Assembly: GCF_019977315.1 (NCBI RefSeq)
Contig: NZ_AP024652.1
Coordinates: 3,410,001-3,474,000 of the forward strand
DNA length: 64,000 bases
Direction: 5' to 3'
Source of the DNA: Arthrobacter sp. StoSoilB22
GTDB lineage: Bacteria > Actinomycetota > Actinomycetes > Actinomycetales > Micrococcaceae
Each line of letters opens with the position of its first letter. Positions within the stretch are counted from its first letter, which is position 1. A model generated the notes under the pieces. It did not search any database. It was given only the letters and a program-made list of their open reading frames with translations, and had not been told where the DNA came from. The position numbers were made by a program, and so were the translations under genes. This document shows, in pieces, positions 1 through 8,834 of this stretch.

Positions 1-687
1 ACAAATGGTGTCGCCTTGAACTCATGGGCCCACTCCGTCATGGCACCGGCGGCTAGGACGTAATCCGTGAGCGCCTTGGCGGTGACGGTTACCGTCCCGG
101 AACCCGGGTACTTCCCAGCCGCAACGACATTCCCGCCAACCAGGTACTCAACCCCTACTGTCGCAGGAATCGTGTACGTGTCGTCCTTCGTCCCATCCAC
201 ATCCGTGAACGTCACCGGAGCCGGGGTCACTACGAACGGTGTCGCCTTGAATCCATGCGACCACTCAGACGCTGTGCTCTCAGCAAGAACATAATCCGTT
301 ACCGCCTTGGCAGCCACAGTCACCGTTCCTGAACCCGGATACGTCCCTGCGGCGACAACGTTCCCAGCAACCAGATACTCAATGCCTTCCGTGGCAGGAA
401 TCGTGTACGTGTCGCCCTTCGTGCCATCAACATCCGTGAACACCACCGGGGCAGCGGTCACCACAAACGGGGTCGCCTTGAACTCGTGGGTCCACTCAGA
501 AGCCGCGCCCTCGGCAAGAATGTAGTCCCTTATGGCCTTGGCCGTCACGGTCACCGTTCCGGAACCCGGGTACGTCCCAGCAGCGACGGCATTCCCCTCA
601 ATCAGGTACTCAACACCGGCCGTTTCCGGAACTGTGTATGTGTCGTCCTCCGTCCCATCAACATCCGCGAACGTCACAGCCTCGGGG
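1..687 (-). repeat. 231-bp (77 aa) repeat units, continuing past the edge
   Basis: The sequence gtcgccttga recurs at 10, 241 and 472, a 231-bp period. Units are clearly similar but diverged, unlike the near-identical 366-bp and 387-bp arrays, so this array is older or less homogenised. A single related unit also sits between the two other arrays at about 1860-2115. Encoded modules contain VTFTDVDGT and GTYPGSGTVTVTAKA. Confidence 0.85.
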
Positions 688-3308
688 CTCAAGCGCAACG
701 GCCCAACATTCACTCCTGCCGCGGCGAAGTCCGAGGTTGTAGGACTAGGCCGTTTCAGCCCTGAGGGACTGGTGGCGATTCCGCCGCCAGGATAATAATT
801 TACCGTTGCCGTCGCTGTGAAGAGATCTATCTCCTGAATCCGCATGGCCCCACCAGCTGACTCCGCAGTGTCGATAACGCCTGTTGCTGTACCCGAGAAC
901 GAAGGCGGCCCTGACCACATCACGTACTTAGATTTACCGAGGGAGTCGACGTAGTAGAACAACACGCTGGTCACCGGAACGTCCTTCACCTCCCAGTCAA
1001 CAGAAACAGTGTCACCGTTACTGACCACACCAGGCGACATCCGTTCAAACCAAACCAGGGACGGAGGCACCGACAAATCAACGTCGCTTTGAATGGTCAC
1101 TCCTGCCGCGGCGAAGTCCGAGGTTGTCGGACTGGGCCGTTTCAGCCCTGAAGGACTGGTGGCGATTCCGCCGCCAGGATAATAATTTACCGTTGCCGTC
1201 GCTGTGAAAAGATCTATCTCCTGAATCCGCATGGCCCCACCAGCTGACTCCGCAGTGTCGATAACGCCTGTTGCTGTACCCGAGAACGAAGGCGGCCCTG
1301 ACCACATCACGTACTTAGATTTACCGAGGGAGTCGACGTAGTAGAACAACACGCTGGTCACCGGAACGTCCTTCACCTCCCAGTCAACAGAAACAGTGTC
1401 ACCGTTACTGACCACACCAGGCGACATCCGTTCAAACCAAACCAGGGACGGAGGCACCGACAAATCAACGTCGCTTTGAATGGTCACTCCTGCCGCGGCG
1501 AAGTCCGAGGTTGTCGGACTAGGCCGTTTCAGCCCTGAGGGACTGGTGGCGATTCCGCCGCCAGGATAATAATTTACCGTTGCCGTCGCTGTGAAGAGAT
1601 CTATCTCCTGAATCCGCATGGCCCCACCAGCTGACTCCGCAGTGTCGATAACGCCTGTTGCTGTACCCGAGAACGAAGGCGGCCCTGACCACATCACGTA
1701 CTTAGATTTACCGAGGGAGTCGACGTAGTAGAACAACACGCTGGTCACCGGAACGTCCTTCACCTCCCAGTCAACAGAAACAGTGTCACCGTTACTGACC
1801 ACACCAGGCGACATCCGTTCAAACCAAACCAGGGACGGAGGCACCGAGAGGTCGGGTTGGTCCGTTTGATTAGTTGCAACCTTGAATGTCGTTTCCCAAG
1901 ACGAGACAGCGCCGGGCGCCAGCTCATAGCCCGCAGTTGGAACGGCTATAACCCTGACAGTACCGCTTCCGTGATATGTACCCGCCGGAATCGTTGCATC
2001 GTCTTCCATATAAGTAACACCAGTAGTCACTGGGACTGTGTAGAAGTCCTCAGCAGTTCCCTCGTTGTCAGAAAAGGTGACCGCGGAGGGCGAGACGCGC
2101 AGCGGCGCAGACGATTTTTCCTCTACTACTTCAAAGGTGAGTTCATTCAGGTCAGGACTCGGCGTGACATACCGCGTATCTTGGGCATTTCCCACGACAT
2201 CGCTATAAGCAACAAACTCAACCCTCCACTCACCAGAGGGCCAAGTTAGCGGGTCGACGGTCAACGAAGAATGACCACTGCTCACGTCTCCAACTCGCGA
2301 GTCAGTCCCACCCCCACTAATGCGTTGGAGCTTCCCGAACGGCCCATACGCCCAAAACTCCACGTGACTGATCGCAGACGCATCCGAGGCAGACCAAGCA
2401 AACGTCACCGCATCCCCAGGACCAACAACGTCCGGCGACACCATCGAAACGCTATTAAGCACAGGGGCCGCCACATCCGCCGACGTACCAACTACTTCAA
2501 AGGTGAGTTCATTCAGGTCAGGACTCGGCGTGACATACCGCGTATCTTGGGCATTTCCCACGACATCGCTATAAGCAACAAACTCAACCCTCCACTCACC
2601 AGAGGGCCAAGTTAGCGGGTCGACGGTCAACGAAGAATGACCACTGCTCACGTCTCCAACTCGCGAGTCAGTCCCACCCCCACTAATGCGTTGGAGCTTC
2701 CCGAACGGCCCATACGCCCAAAACTCCACGTGACTGATCGCAGACGCATCCGAGGCAGACCAAGCAAACGTCACCGCATCCCCAGGACCAACAACGTCCG
2801 GCGACACCATCGAAACGCTATTAAGCACAGGGGCCGCCACATCCGCCGACGTACCAACTACTTCAAAGGTGAGTTCATTCAGGTCAGGACTCGGCGTGAC
2901 ATACCGCGTATCTTGGGCATTTCCCACGACATCGCTATAAGCAACAAACTCAACCCTCCACTCACCAGAGGGCCAAGTTAGCGGGTCGACGGTCAACGAA
3001 GAATGACCACTGCTCACGTCTCCAACTCGCGAGTCAGTCCCACCCCCACTAATGCGTTGGAGCTTCCCGAACGGCCCATACGCCCAAAACTCCACGTGAC
3101 TGATCGCAGACGCATCCGAGGCAGACCAAGCAAACGTCACCGCATCCCCAGGACCAACAACGTCCGGCGACACCATCGAAACGCTATTAAGCACAGGGGC
3201 CGCCACATCCGCGGAAGCAACAGCAGGCGCAGTTGATGTGGAAGCAAGAAGGAACGCAAGGGCTCCACAGAGCACGGCGAAGATAGTACGACGGATGATA
3301 GCCCCCAT
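1..3308 (-). CDS. Giant secreted repeat protein, C-terminus beyond the left edge
   Basis: The minus-strand frame stays open from an ATG at 3308 to the window edge, about 1100 codons without a stop. It begins with a signal peptide: two Arg, a hydrophobic core, then APAVASA before the probable cleavage site. After it come three copies of a 122-residue Ig-like unit (366 bp each, about 3215-2118), one 77-type unit (about 2115-1860), three copies of a 129-residue unit (387 bp each, about 1847-687), and a run of 77-residue units (231 bp period, 687 to the edge). The 77-residue unit carries the motifs FTDVDGT, DTYTIPAT and GTYPGSGTVTV, familiar from Arthrobacter surface proteins. An in-frame ATG at 3335 is an alternative start; neither has a strong ribosome binding site. 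The likely role is a cell-surface or secreted adhesin-like protein. It is divergent from the S-layer-like gene at 3581. The function is inferred only from architecture. Confidence 0.8.
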   Translation of the reverse strand, partial: MGAIIRRTIFAVLCGALAFLLASTSTAPAVASADVAAPVLNSVSMVSPDVVGPGDAVTFAWSASDASAISHVEFWAYGPFGKLQRISGGGTDSRVGDVSSGHSSLTVDPLTWPSGEWRVEFVAYSDVVGNAQDTRYVTPSPDLNELTFEVVGTSADVAAPVLNSVSMVSPDVVGPGDAVTFAWSASDASAISHVEFWAYGPFGKLQRISGGGTDSRVGDVSSGHSSLTVDPLTWPSGEWRVEFVAYSDVVGNAQDTRYVTPSPDLNELTFEVVGTSADVAAPVLNSVSMVSPDVVGPGDAVTFAWSASDASAISHVEFWAYGPFGKLQRISGGGTDSRVGDVSSGHSSLTVDPLTWPSGEWRVEFVAYSDVVGNAQDTRYVTPSPDLNELTFEVVEEKSSAPLRVSPSAVTFSDNEGTAEDFYTVPVTTGVTYMEDDATIPAGTYHGSGTVRVIAVPTAGYELAPGAVSSWETTFKVATNQTDQPDLSVPPSLVWFERMSPGVVSNGDTVSVDWEVKDVPVTSVLFYYVDSLGKSKYVMWSGPPSFSGTATGVIDTAESAGGAMRIQEIDLFTATATVNYYPGGGIATSPSGLKRPSPTTSDFAAAGVTIQSDVDLSVPPSLVWFERMSPGVVSNGDTVSVDWEVKDVPVTSVLFYYVDSLGKSKYVMWSGPPSFSGTATGVIDTAESAGGAMRIQEIDLFTATATVNYYPGGGIATSPSGLKRPSPTTSDFAAAGVTIQSDVDLSVPPSLVWFERMSPGVVSNGDTVSVDWEVKDVPVTSVLFYYVDSLGKSKYVMWSGPPSFSGTATGVIDTAESAGGAMRIQEIDLFTATATVNYYPGGGIATSPSGLKRPSPTTSDFAAAGVNVGPLRLSPEAVTFADVDGTEDDTYTVPETAGVEYLIEGNAVAAGTYPGSGTVTVTAKAIRDYILAEGAASEWTHEFKATPFVVTAAPVVFTDVDGTKGDTYTIPATEGIEYLVAGNVVAAGTYPGSGTVTVAAKAVTDYVLAESTASEWSHGFKATPFVVTPAPVTFTDVDGTKDDTYTIPATVGVEYLVGGNVVAAGKYPGSGTVTVTAKALTDYVLAAGAMTEWAHEFKATPF
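687..1847 (-). repeat. Three tandem 387-bp repeats (129 aa each)
   Basis: The string ccgccgccaggataataatt recurs at 781, 1168 and 1555, a constant 387-bp period that keeps frame. The copies differ by only a few bases, for example gtgaagag versus gtgaaaag and ggactagg versus ggactggg. The encoded module contains VSVDWEVKDVPVTSVLFYYV and is unrelated by eye to the flanking 122-aa and 77-aa modules. Unit boundaries are approximate. Confidence 0.88.
2118..3215 (-). repeat. Three tandem 366-bp repeats (122 aa each)
   Basis: Three consecutive in-frame 366-bp units sit inside the giant repeat gene, with equivalent positions at 2271, 2637 and 3003. As far as I can compare by eye they are identical at nucleotide level, including synonymous sites. 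Such identity points to very recent duplication or active homogenisation. Each unit encodes one Ig-like module with the motifs HVEFWAYGPFG and WPSGEWRVEFVAYSD. Confidence 0.9.
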
Positions 3309-3580
3309 TGAGATGCAAAGTGATTCGAGCAGCATGATGTTTGTTTGCCCGCAAACCCAGAGATCAGTTTCAGCCCATGGTACTGGAGGATTCTCGACCC
3401 ACTTGCACGCCAATCTTGGGCAGTGCATATCGCCGAACGAGGACCGGCTGCGAACGAGGCAGGCAAGGCATGTTCCCACTGCACCGTGCAAAACCTAGCC
3501 TGCCAGATTGAGCAACTCTGCGACATCTTTGCTGTTTCTGTTGATTTCTCGACGGCATTTGCCATCTAGTGGTTTTCTGA

Positions 3581-6500
3581 GTGTTCTCTGGGTGTCGCCG
3601 GTGTGTGGGGGTTGCGGTGTTTCGTCGTGGTGTGGCGTGGTTGGTTGCTGTTGTTGTGGTGGTGGTGCCGGGGTTGTTGGTGGTGCCGTCGGCGGTGGCT
3701 GCGGATCCGGTGGTGGAGAACGTGGTGTCGTTCTCGGATGTGCCGGCGGAGTCGCAGTTCGCGACGGAGATTTCGTGGTTGGCCGCGTCGGGTATTTCCA
3801 CGGGCTGGGATGTTGGTGGCGGGGTGCGGCAGTATCGGCCGTTGGAGTCCATTGCCCGGAACGCGATGGCCGCGTTCTTGTACCGTCATGCCGGGTCCCC
3901 GGCGTTCACACCGCCCACGGTGTCGCCGTTCACGGATGTCCCGGTAGAGGCAGCGTTTTATAAGGAAATCACCTGGCTTGCCTCCACGGGTATTTCCACC
4001 GGCTGGGCTCTCGATGGCGGGGTGCGTGAGTATCGTCCGTTGTCTCCGATCGCCCGTGATGCGATGGCCGCGTTCTTGTACCGGTACGCGGACAAGCCAG
4101 CGTTCACGGCCCCACCGGTGTCTCCTTTTACGGATGTTCCCGCCGGTGGCGGGTTCTACACGGAGATCACCTGGTTGGCCGGGGCCGGGATTTCCACGGG
4201 CTGGGATGCTGGTAACGGTGCGCGTCAGTACCGGCCCTTTGACGGGATCGCCCGTGATGCGATGGCCGCGTTCCTCTACCGGTACGCGGGCCAGAAAACC
4301 CCGGCCGACCCGGGAAACCCTGCCGCGGGGACGGTCACGGTGGCCCCGGATGTTGAAGTCCTGGAACCCGCCCAACTCCAAACCGCCCAGGTGACCACCA
4401 ACACCATTGCGTTGCCTTCGGATCAGGCCACGGACATCAAACCCAATGACGTACTGGTCTCCGGTGTTACTACCGGCACCCCGGACGGGCTCCTGGTCCG
4501 GGTAGTCCAGGTAGTGAGGGACCCGGGCGGAACCACCCTGGTGAAAACCAAACCCGCCACCGTGCCCGAGGCCGTGGTCTCCACGGGAGGTTTGCTCGAA
4601 GTGACCGGCACCCCGGTGAGTTCCGAGTTCATCCCCGCGCCCGACGTCGTGGTTGAACCTGACACGGCCCCCACATCAACCAGAACCGGCCCCGCAACCA
4701 CACCGGACATGGCCCGGCCCTACGCGGCGACCTCAGCGGAAGTGTTCAACAAATCCATGGTCCTGAGCAGGACCGTCAAGGGCGAGTTCGGCAAACCCGA
4801 CGCGCCCTTGACCGGTGACGGGTCGGTGACCCTGAAGTCCTCCGTCACGGCCAAAGCCACAGCGAAAATGACACTGGAGACCGCCTTCCTGAGCCTGAAG
4901 GAAGTCTCCGTGGTCATCACCCCCTCCATCAAAGCCGAACACTCCCTCACGGCCCAGGGATCCTTGAAAGGCCAGGTCACCGCCAAACTGGGCGAACTGA
5001 ACTCCGCGTTCACGTTCATGGCCGGCCCGGTCCCGGTAGTAGTGACCAGCAACGCGACCATGAACGCGAACTTCTCCCTGGACGGGAACGCCGAAGTGGT
5101 GTTCTCCTCATCCCAGACCGTCACCAGCAACCACGGCTTCAAATACAACAACGGCGCGTTCAACCTGGTCAACGACAAACCCACTACCGCAGGAATCGAA
5201 AACGAGTACAAGGCCTCAGCATCCCTGACCGCACGAGCATCCCTGGACTTCGATGCCACCATCAAGCTCTACGGCATCGCCGGGATCACCTTCGGCATCG
5301 GCCCCTACGCGACCACCACCATCACCGTCACCACCGCCAGCGGACAAGACCTCACCTGGACCTGCCCCCTGGAACTCGGCGTCGAAGGCCGACTCGGCGT
5401 CCTGGCAGGCATCAAAATACTCGGCTTCGACCTCGGCGAATGGAAAGCCACCGCAACCAACACCTGGCCCCTCTTCACCGCAAACCCCTGCCAAAACACC
5501 CCCGTCATCAAACCGTCCGACCCGGTACCAACCGGGGTCATAGGGATGGCCGCTGGGATTGAGAGCGCCTTCGCTCTGAAAGCCGACGGGACACTGTGGG
5601 CATGGGGTTTCAATGCATCCGGAAATTTGGGGACAGGCTCCGATGCGTATGCCACCTACGTGCCCGCTCAGGTTGTGGGACTTCGGAAGGTCACAGGTGT
5701 CGCAGCATACGGATACAACGCCTACGCCCTCAAGAGCGACGGATCTGTGTGGGCCTGGGGGAGCAACTACTACGGCCAACTTGGCAACTCAAATGGTGGG
5801 CAATATTCATCGGTTCCACTCGAGGTCCAGGGGTTGAACAGCGTCAGGAGTATCGCCACTAACGGGAACACAGCCTACGCATTGCGCTCGGACGGCACTG
5901 TTTGGGCATGGGGAAACAACACCAAAGGCCAGCAAGGGCAAGGCCACACTCTGGGGACAGGCCTCACTCCCCTTCAGGTGCAGGGTCTTACGGATGTCAC
6001 CAAGATCTCGGGCGGCGGAAATTCAGGCTACGCGCTCAAGAGCGACGGGTCAGTGTGGGCTTGGGGTTACAACGGGGAGGGCCAGCTAGGCAACGGAACA
6101 ACCGCCAACTCCTTGGTACCGGTCAGGGTTTCGGGCTTGGACGGAGTGCGGGACATTGTGGGCACCAGCTATGGCGCCCTTGCCCTTCGCAACGATGGAA
6201 CCGTCTGGGCTTGGGGTCACAACGGGCTTGGCCTGTTGGCAAACGGAACATACCAGGGATATAGCGATGTCCCCGTTCAGATCCCCGGGCTAAGTGGCAT
6301 GGAAAGCATAGGGGCTAACACTAATAGCGCCTTCGCTTCCAACGGCGCAGATGAGTTTTGGGCCTGGGGGTACAACTATTCAGGGGAGCTGGGAGATGGC
6401 ACCCGAAACAACGCAACCGCACCGGTTCGCGTGCAGCAGCTAAACGGTGTCCAGTTCGTCACTGGAGGCCTCTACACGTCCTATGCCCTAACCGGCGACG

Positions 6501-6595
6501 GAAGACTCTGGTCTTGGGGAGAGAACGGTCTGGGACAACTAGGAAACGGCACAACTGCAGACTCTTACGTTCCGCAGGAAGTTCCGGCCTTCTGA
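3581..6595 (+). CDS. Secreted protein with three S-layer-like repeats and RCC1-type propeller
   Basis: A 1004-residue protein with a GTG start and an N-terminal signal sequence (FRRGVAWLVAVVVVVVPG, ending PSAVAA). Residues about 45-225 hold three repeats of the form FTDVP-x-FYxEITWLAxxGISTGW ... YRPLxxIARxAMAAFLYRYAG, the S-layer-homology-like repeat common in Arthrobacter secreted proteins. A middle region (about 240-640) of unclear fold is rich in Thr, Val and Ser. The C-terminal third has about seven repeats containing YALKSDGSVWAWGxNxxGQLG, the signature of RCC1/BNR-type beta-propellers. It probably acts at the cell surface, with the SLH-like part binding the wall. The start is not fixed by a good ribosome binding site; a GTG at 3605 is also possible. 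It is divergent from the giant repeat gene, with 272 bp between the two starts. Confidence 0.82.
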   Translation: MFSGCRRCVGVAVFRRGVAWLVAVVVVVVPGLLVVPSAVAADPVVENVVSFSDVPAESQFATEISWLAASGISTGWDVGGGVRQYRPLESIARNAMAAFLYRHAGSPAFTPPTVSPFTDVPVEAAFYKEITWLASTGISTGWALDGGVREYRPLSPIARDAMAAFLYRYADKPAFTAPPVSPFTDVPAGGGFYTEITWLAGAGISTGWDAGNGARQYRPFDGIARDAMAAFLYRYAGQKTPADPGNPAAGTVTVAPDVEVLEPAQLQTAQVTTNTIALPSDQATDIKPNDVLVSGVTTGTPDGLLVRVVQVVRDPGGTTLVKTKPATVPEAVVSTGGLLEVTGTPVSSEFIPAPDVVVEPDTAPTSTRTGPATTPDMARPYAATSAEVFNKSMVLSRTVKGEFGKPDAPLTGDGSVTLKSSVTAKATAKMTLETAFLSLKEVSVVITPSIKAEHSLTAQGSLKGQVTAKLGELNSAFTFMAGPVPVVVTSNATMNANFSLDGNAEVVFSSSQTVTSNHGFKYNNGAFNLVNDKPTTAGIENEYKASASLTARASLDFDATIKLYGIAGITFGIGPYATTTITVTTASGQDLTWTCPLELGVEGRLGVLAGIKILGFDLGEWKATATNTWPLFTANPCQNTPVIKPSDPVPTGVIGMAAGIESAFALKADGTLWAWGFNASGNLGTGSDAYATYVPAQVVGLRKVTGVAAYGYNAYALKSDGSVWAWGSNYYGQLGNSNGGQYSSVPLEVQGLNSVRSIATNGNTAYALRSDGTVWAWGNNTKGQQGQGHTLGTGLTPLQVQGLTDVTKISGGGNSGYALKSDGSVWAWGYNGEGQLGNGTTANSLVPVRVSGLDGVRDIVGTSYGALALRNDGTVWAWGHNGLGLLANGTYQGYSDVPVQIPGLSGMESIGANTNSAFASNGADEFWAWGYNYSGELGDGTRNNATAPVRVQQLNGVQFVTGGLYTSYALTGDGRLWSWGENGLGQLGNGTTADSYVPQEVPAF

Positions 6596-6613
6596 TCCGG
6601 CGTGCGTGGAGCC

Positions 6614-6826
6614 CTAGCCGACGCGCTCAAACACCATGGTCGCCTGTATGCGATCGCCGCCGCCGATCACGCCCTTGCTTCCGCTGCTGGCGGTGGTGAT
6701 GGTGTGGAGCCTGTAACCCTTAGCGGCTTGATCGTTGATGGCCCTTTCCAGGGAAGGCAGGTTACCCGAACCGGCGCCCCACATTTTTTCTTTCAGGATC
6801 ACCTGGAGAACCACGTATTGCTGCAT
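6614..6826 (-). CDS. DUF4177 family small protein
   Basis: A 70-residue protein starting at an ATG (6826) with GAAGGAAG about nine bases upstream; the frame extends further to a TTG at 6865, which I reject. The sequence has the DUF4177 pattern: N-terminal YVVLQVILKEK, a central helix with LERAINDQAAKGYRLHTIT, and C-terminal ATMVFER. The molecular function of the family is unknown. It lies convergent to the RCC1 gene, 18 bp from its stop, and is followed upstream by a VOC gene on the same strand. Confidence 0.75.
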   Translation of the reverse strand: MQQYVVLQVILKEKMWGAGSGNLPSLERAINDQAAKGYRLHTITTASSGSKGVIGGGDRIQATMVFERVG

Positions 6827-6898
6827 TTGCGCCACTTCCTTCTGTTGCTGGACGGTTGCGTGCAAGGCTACTCGACGCCGGTGGGGAACCTATGGGTT

Positions 6899-7267
6899 TC
6901 AGGCGCGGTCGTGAAGCGTCACGTGGTAGCCGTCGGGATCGGCGAACGTGAACGTGCGTCCGAAGGGACCGTCCATGGGTGCGGCGACGATGGTGTGGCC
7001 GTCGGCCAGGAGCGAGTCATGGATAGCCTGCACATCCGTGGCGTGCAGCCAGATTGCGGCGCCGACGCCCGGCTGATCAACGGACGTCAGGTCCGTCCCC
7101 GGAGCGATGGTGCGGAGTGCGAAGGTGACCGGCTTCGTGTCGAACACGACGGCGTGGGGCGGCCCTGCTTGCGAGCGGACAAGGCCGAGGTACTGCTCGT
7201 AGAACGCTTGAGACGCGTCGAGGTCGCGCGCTTGGAGTGAGATGAAGTCGGGGCCGGTGACGGGCAT
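6899..7267 (-). CDS. VOC family protein (glyoxalase/bleomycin-resistance fold)
   Basis: A 122-residue protein of the vicinal oxygen chelate superfamily. It shows the two beta-alpha-beta modules: SLQARDLDASQAFYEQYLGL near the N-terminus and FGRTFTFADPDGYHVTLHD at the C-terminus, with the usual DPDGY turn. Family members are metal-dependent lyases, dioxygenases or antibiotic-binding proteins, and the substrate cannot be read from sequence. It is divergent from a MarR regulator, and two palindromes fill the 62 bp between the starts, so it is very likely the MarR target. Confidence 0.85.
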   Translation of the reverse strand: MPVTGPDFISLQARDLDASQAFYEQYLGLVRSQAGPPHAVVFDTKPVTFALRTIAPGTDLTSVDQPGVGAAIWLHATDVQAIHDSLLADGHTIVAAPMDGPFGRTFTFADPDGYHVTLHDRA

Positions 7268-7287
7268 GTGATGCTCCTATGATTCTT

Positions 7288-7330
7288 TGTCAGTTATCTG
7301 ACACGACGAATCTATGTCAGAATACTGACA
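7288..7330. promoter_or_regulatory. Pair of MarR-type operators
   Basis: Two perfect copies of the palindrome TGTCAG-N4-CTGACA lie at 7288-7303 (spacer TTAT) and 7315-7330 (spacer AATA), with centres 27 bp apart. They sit between the divergent VOC and MarR genes, and the second ends on the A of the marR ATG. Symmetry, size and place fit a dimeric MarR repressor controlling both directions. No Shine-Dalgarno sequence precedes the marR start, and a weak -10 (CAGAAT, 7318-7323) lies seven bases upstream. Confidence 0.8.
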
Positions 7331-7797
7331 TGAGTCAACCCGGGATCGACCTCACCACGTCACTGGGATATCTGCTGAAGGAAGCGTCGAGTGCCCTTCG
7401 CGCCTCCATGGAAGCAGCGCTGCGGCCACTTGGCATGACCATTACCCATTACTCTTGCCTGGAACTCCTGGCGCAGCGCCCGGGCTTATCTAACTCCGAG
7501 CTGGCCCGCGGCGCGTTCGTCACCCGACAATCCATGAACGTACTGCTCCAAGCCTTGGAACGCGACGGCTATGTGACACGCCCTGCGGAGGCCCGAGTAG
7601 GGAAAGTCCTTCCTGCGCAGCTGACTCCGCTGGGTCGGAGCAGCCTTTCGACGGCGAGCGCTGCGGTCCGCGAGGTGGAAAACAGGATGCTAGCTGGCAT
7701 GACGCACGACGAACAAAAGGCCGCATTCAAGGCGTTGCGAAGCATGATCCATTCATTGGGCGACGACGCACTGGATGGCACCCATGAGAATCAGTAG
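7330..7797 (+). CDS. MarR family transcriptional regulator
   Basis: A 155-residue winged-helix regulator. The helix-turn-helix is visible as LAQRPGLSNSELARGAFVTRQSMNVLLQALERDGYVTR (about residues 45-82), followed by the wing and a C-terminal dimerisation helix. I chose the ATG at 7330 over an upstream in-frame start at 7279 because the upstream stretch is not MarR-like and overlaps the operators. It probably represses itself and the divergent VOC gene, with release by a small ligand. No ribosome binding site is seen, so a leaderless or near-leaderless mRNA is possible. Confidence 0.88.
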   Translation: MSQPGIDLTTSLGYLLKEASSALRASMEAALRPLGMTITHYSCLELLAQRPGLSNSELARGAFVTRQSMNVLLQALERDGYVTRPAEARVGKVLPAQLTPLGRSSLSTASAAVREVENRMLAGMTHDEQKAAFKALRSMIHSLGDDALDGTHENQ

Positions 7798-8029
7798 GAC
7801 CATCCAGCCGGGGCCGGTGCCTGCGGTTGGTAGTAGCCTCACCACTGATTTCAGTGGGCTCCTGTCATTTTTATGGGGTTGCATTCGTCGTAACCGATCC
7901 ACTAACACCCCTTATTGTCTTGGGTTGTGTGCCGGAGGAGACTTGAGGCGACGGCATCCCACCTGGTACCGCCCGCGAGGCCACTGAGCTGCGGGGCCTC
8001 GCAGTACCCCAAAGCGGCTTGGTGGATCG

Positions 8030-8818
8030 GTGAGCCCCATGACACCCCTGGATCTGGCTACTCAAAGACGGCGCTATCTCTTACCTTTGCTGGTTATCGC
8101 ACTCATTGGATGCCTCGGAGGGTGTGACTCCAAGCCCGACGACGCCTCCCTCCCGTCCCCAAGTTCTTCGACGACGGAGGCCCGCACGGCCCCGGCACAG
8201 ACTGAAGGTGGCGCCCCCCAAACAGTCCCACTGCTGCCGGAGAGTGGCAACCTCGACGCCGGCACCTACCGGGTCCTCGTCAAGGGCTACTCGGCGCCTT
8301 TCGAGATCACAGTCCCAGCCGGTTGGTCGACTTACGACGGCGATGGTGTGGCCAAAGATGACCCGAATCACCCGGATGAATGGGGCGTCTTCGTGGGTTG
8401 GTGGCCCGCCGACTATGTGCCGACGGACGCATGCGCTTGGGAGGGGGCGCTCGTCAAGGTCGATCCGTCGGTTAAGAGCTTCGTCGACGCATTGACGGCG
8501 CAGACGTCAACGGCGAGCACCCCTCCCGTCAAGGTCAAGGTGGGTGATTACTCCGGCTTGGAGTTCGACCACTTCGTCAAGGGCGGCGTGGACATCACAG
8601 GCTGCGACCGCGATAAGTTCTGCATCCACTCTGAATTCTCAAACGAATGCTCACGCTGGTACTCGAGCGCCGCTGAGCGCGAAACTTACCGGGTTGTGGA
8701 TTTAAACGGCAAGCGCGCTGTGAGCTGGGTGGTGCAATTCCACGAATCGATCAATCCGGAGCTGACGAGGGAGGCACGCGCCGTTTTCGACTCGATCGCG
8801 TTCGGTCCCGGTAATTGA
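8030..8818 (+). CDS. Putative lipoprotein
   Basis: A 262-residue protein with a lipoprotein signal: Arg-rich start, hydrophobic LLPLLVIALIG, then the lipobox ending in Cys (CLGGC), followed by a Ser/Thr/Pro-rich linker. The mature part (about 70-260) resembles small extracytoplasmic sensor-like domains of actinobacterial lipoproteins but has no motif I can name. It contains several Cys that may form disulfides (CAWEG, GCDRDKFC, NECS). The start is GTG 8030 or ATG 8039 (GGTGAG upstream). It is convergent with the DinB-like gene at 8835, 16 bp away. Confidence 0.72.
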   Translation: MSPMTPLDLATQRRRYLLPLLVIALIGCLGGCDSKPDDASLPSPSSSTTEARTAPAQTEGGAPQTVPLLPESGNLDAGTYRVLVKGYSAPFEITVPAGWSTYDGDGVAKDDPNHPDEWGVFVGWWPADYVPTDACAWEGALVKVDPSVKSFVDALTAQTSTASTPPVKVKVGDYSGLEFDHFVKGGVDITGCDRDKFCIHSEFSNECSRWYSSAAERETYRVVDLNGKRAVSWVVQFHESINPELTREARAVFDSIAFGPGN

Positions 8819-8834
8819 ACGGGCGGCTGGGGAA

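Noticed and set aside
3566..4381. 271-codon minus-strand frame opposite the S-layer-like repeats
   Set aside because: Arg/His/Pro-rich and internally repetitive only because the opposite gene is repetitive.
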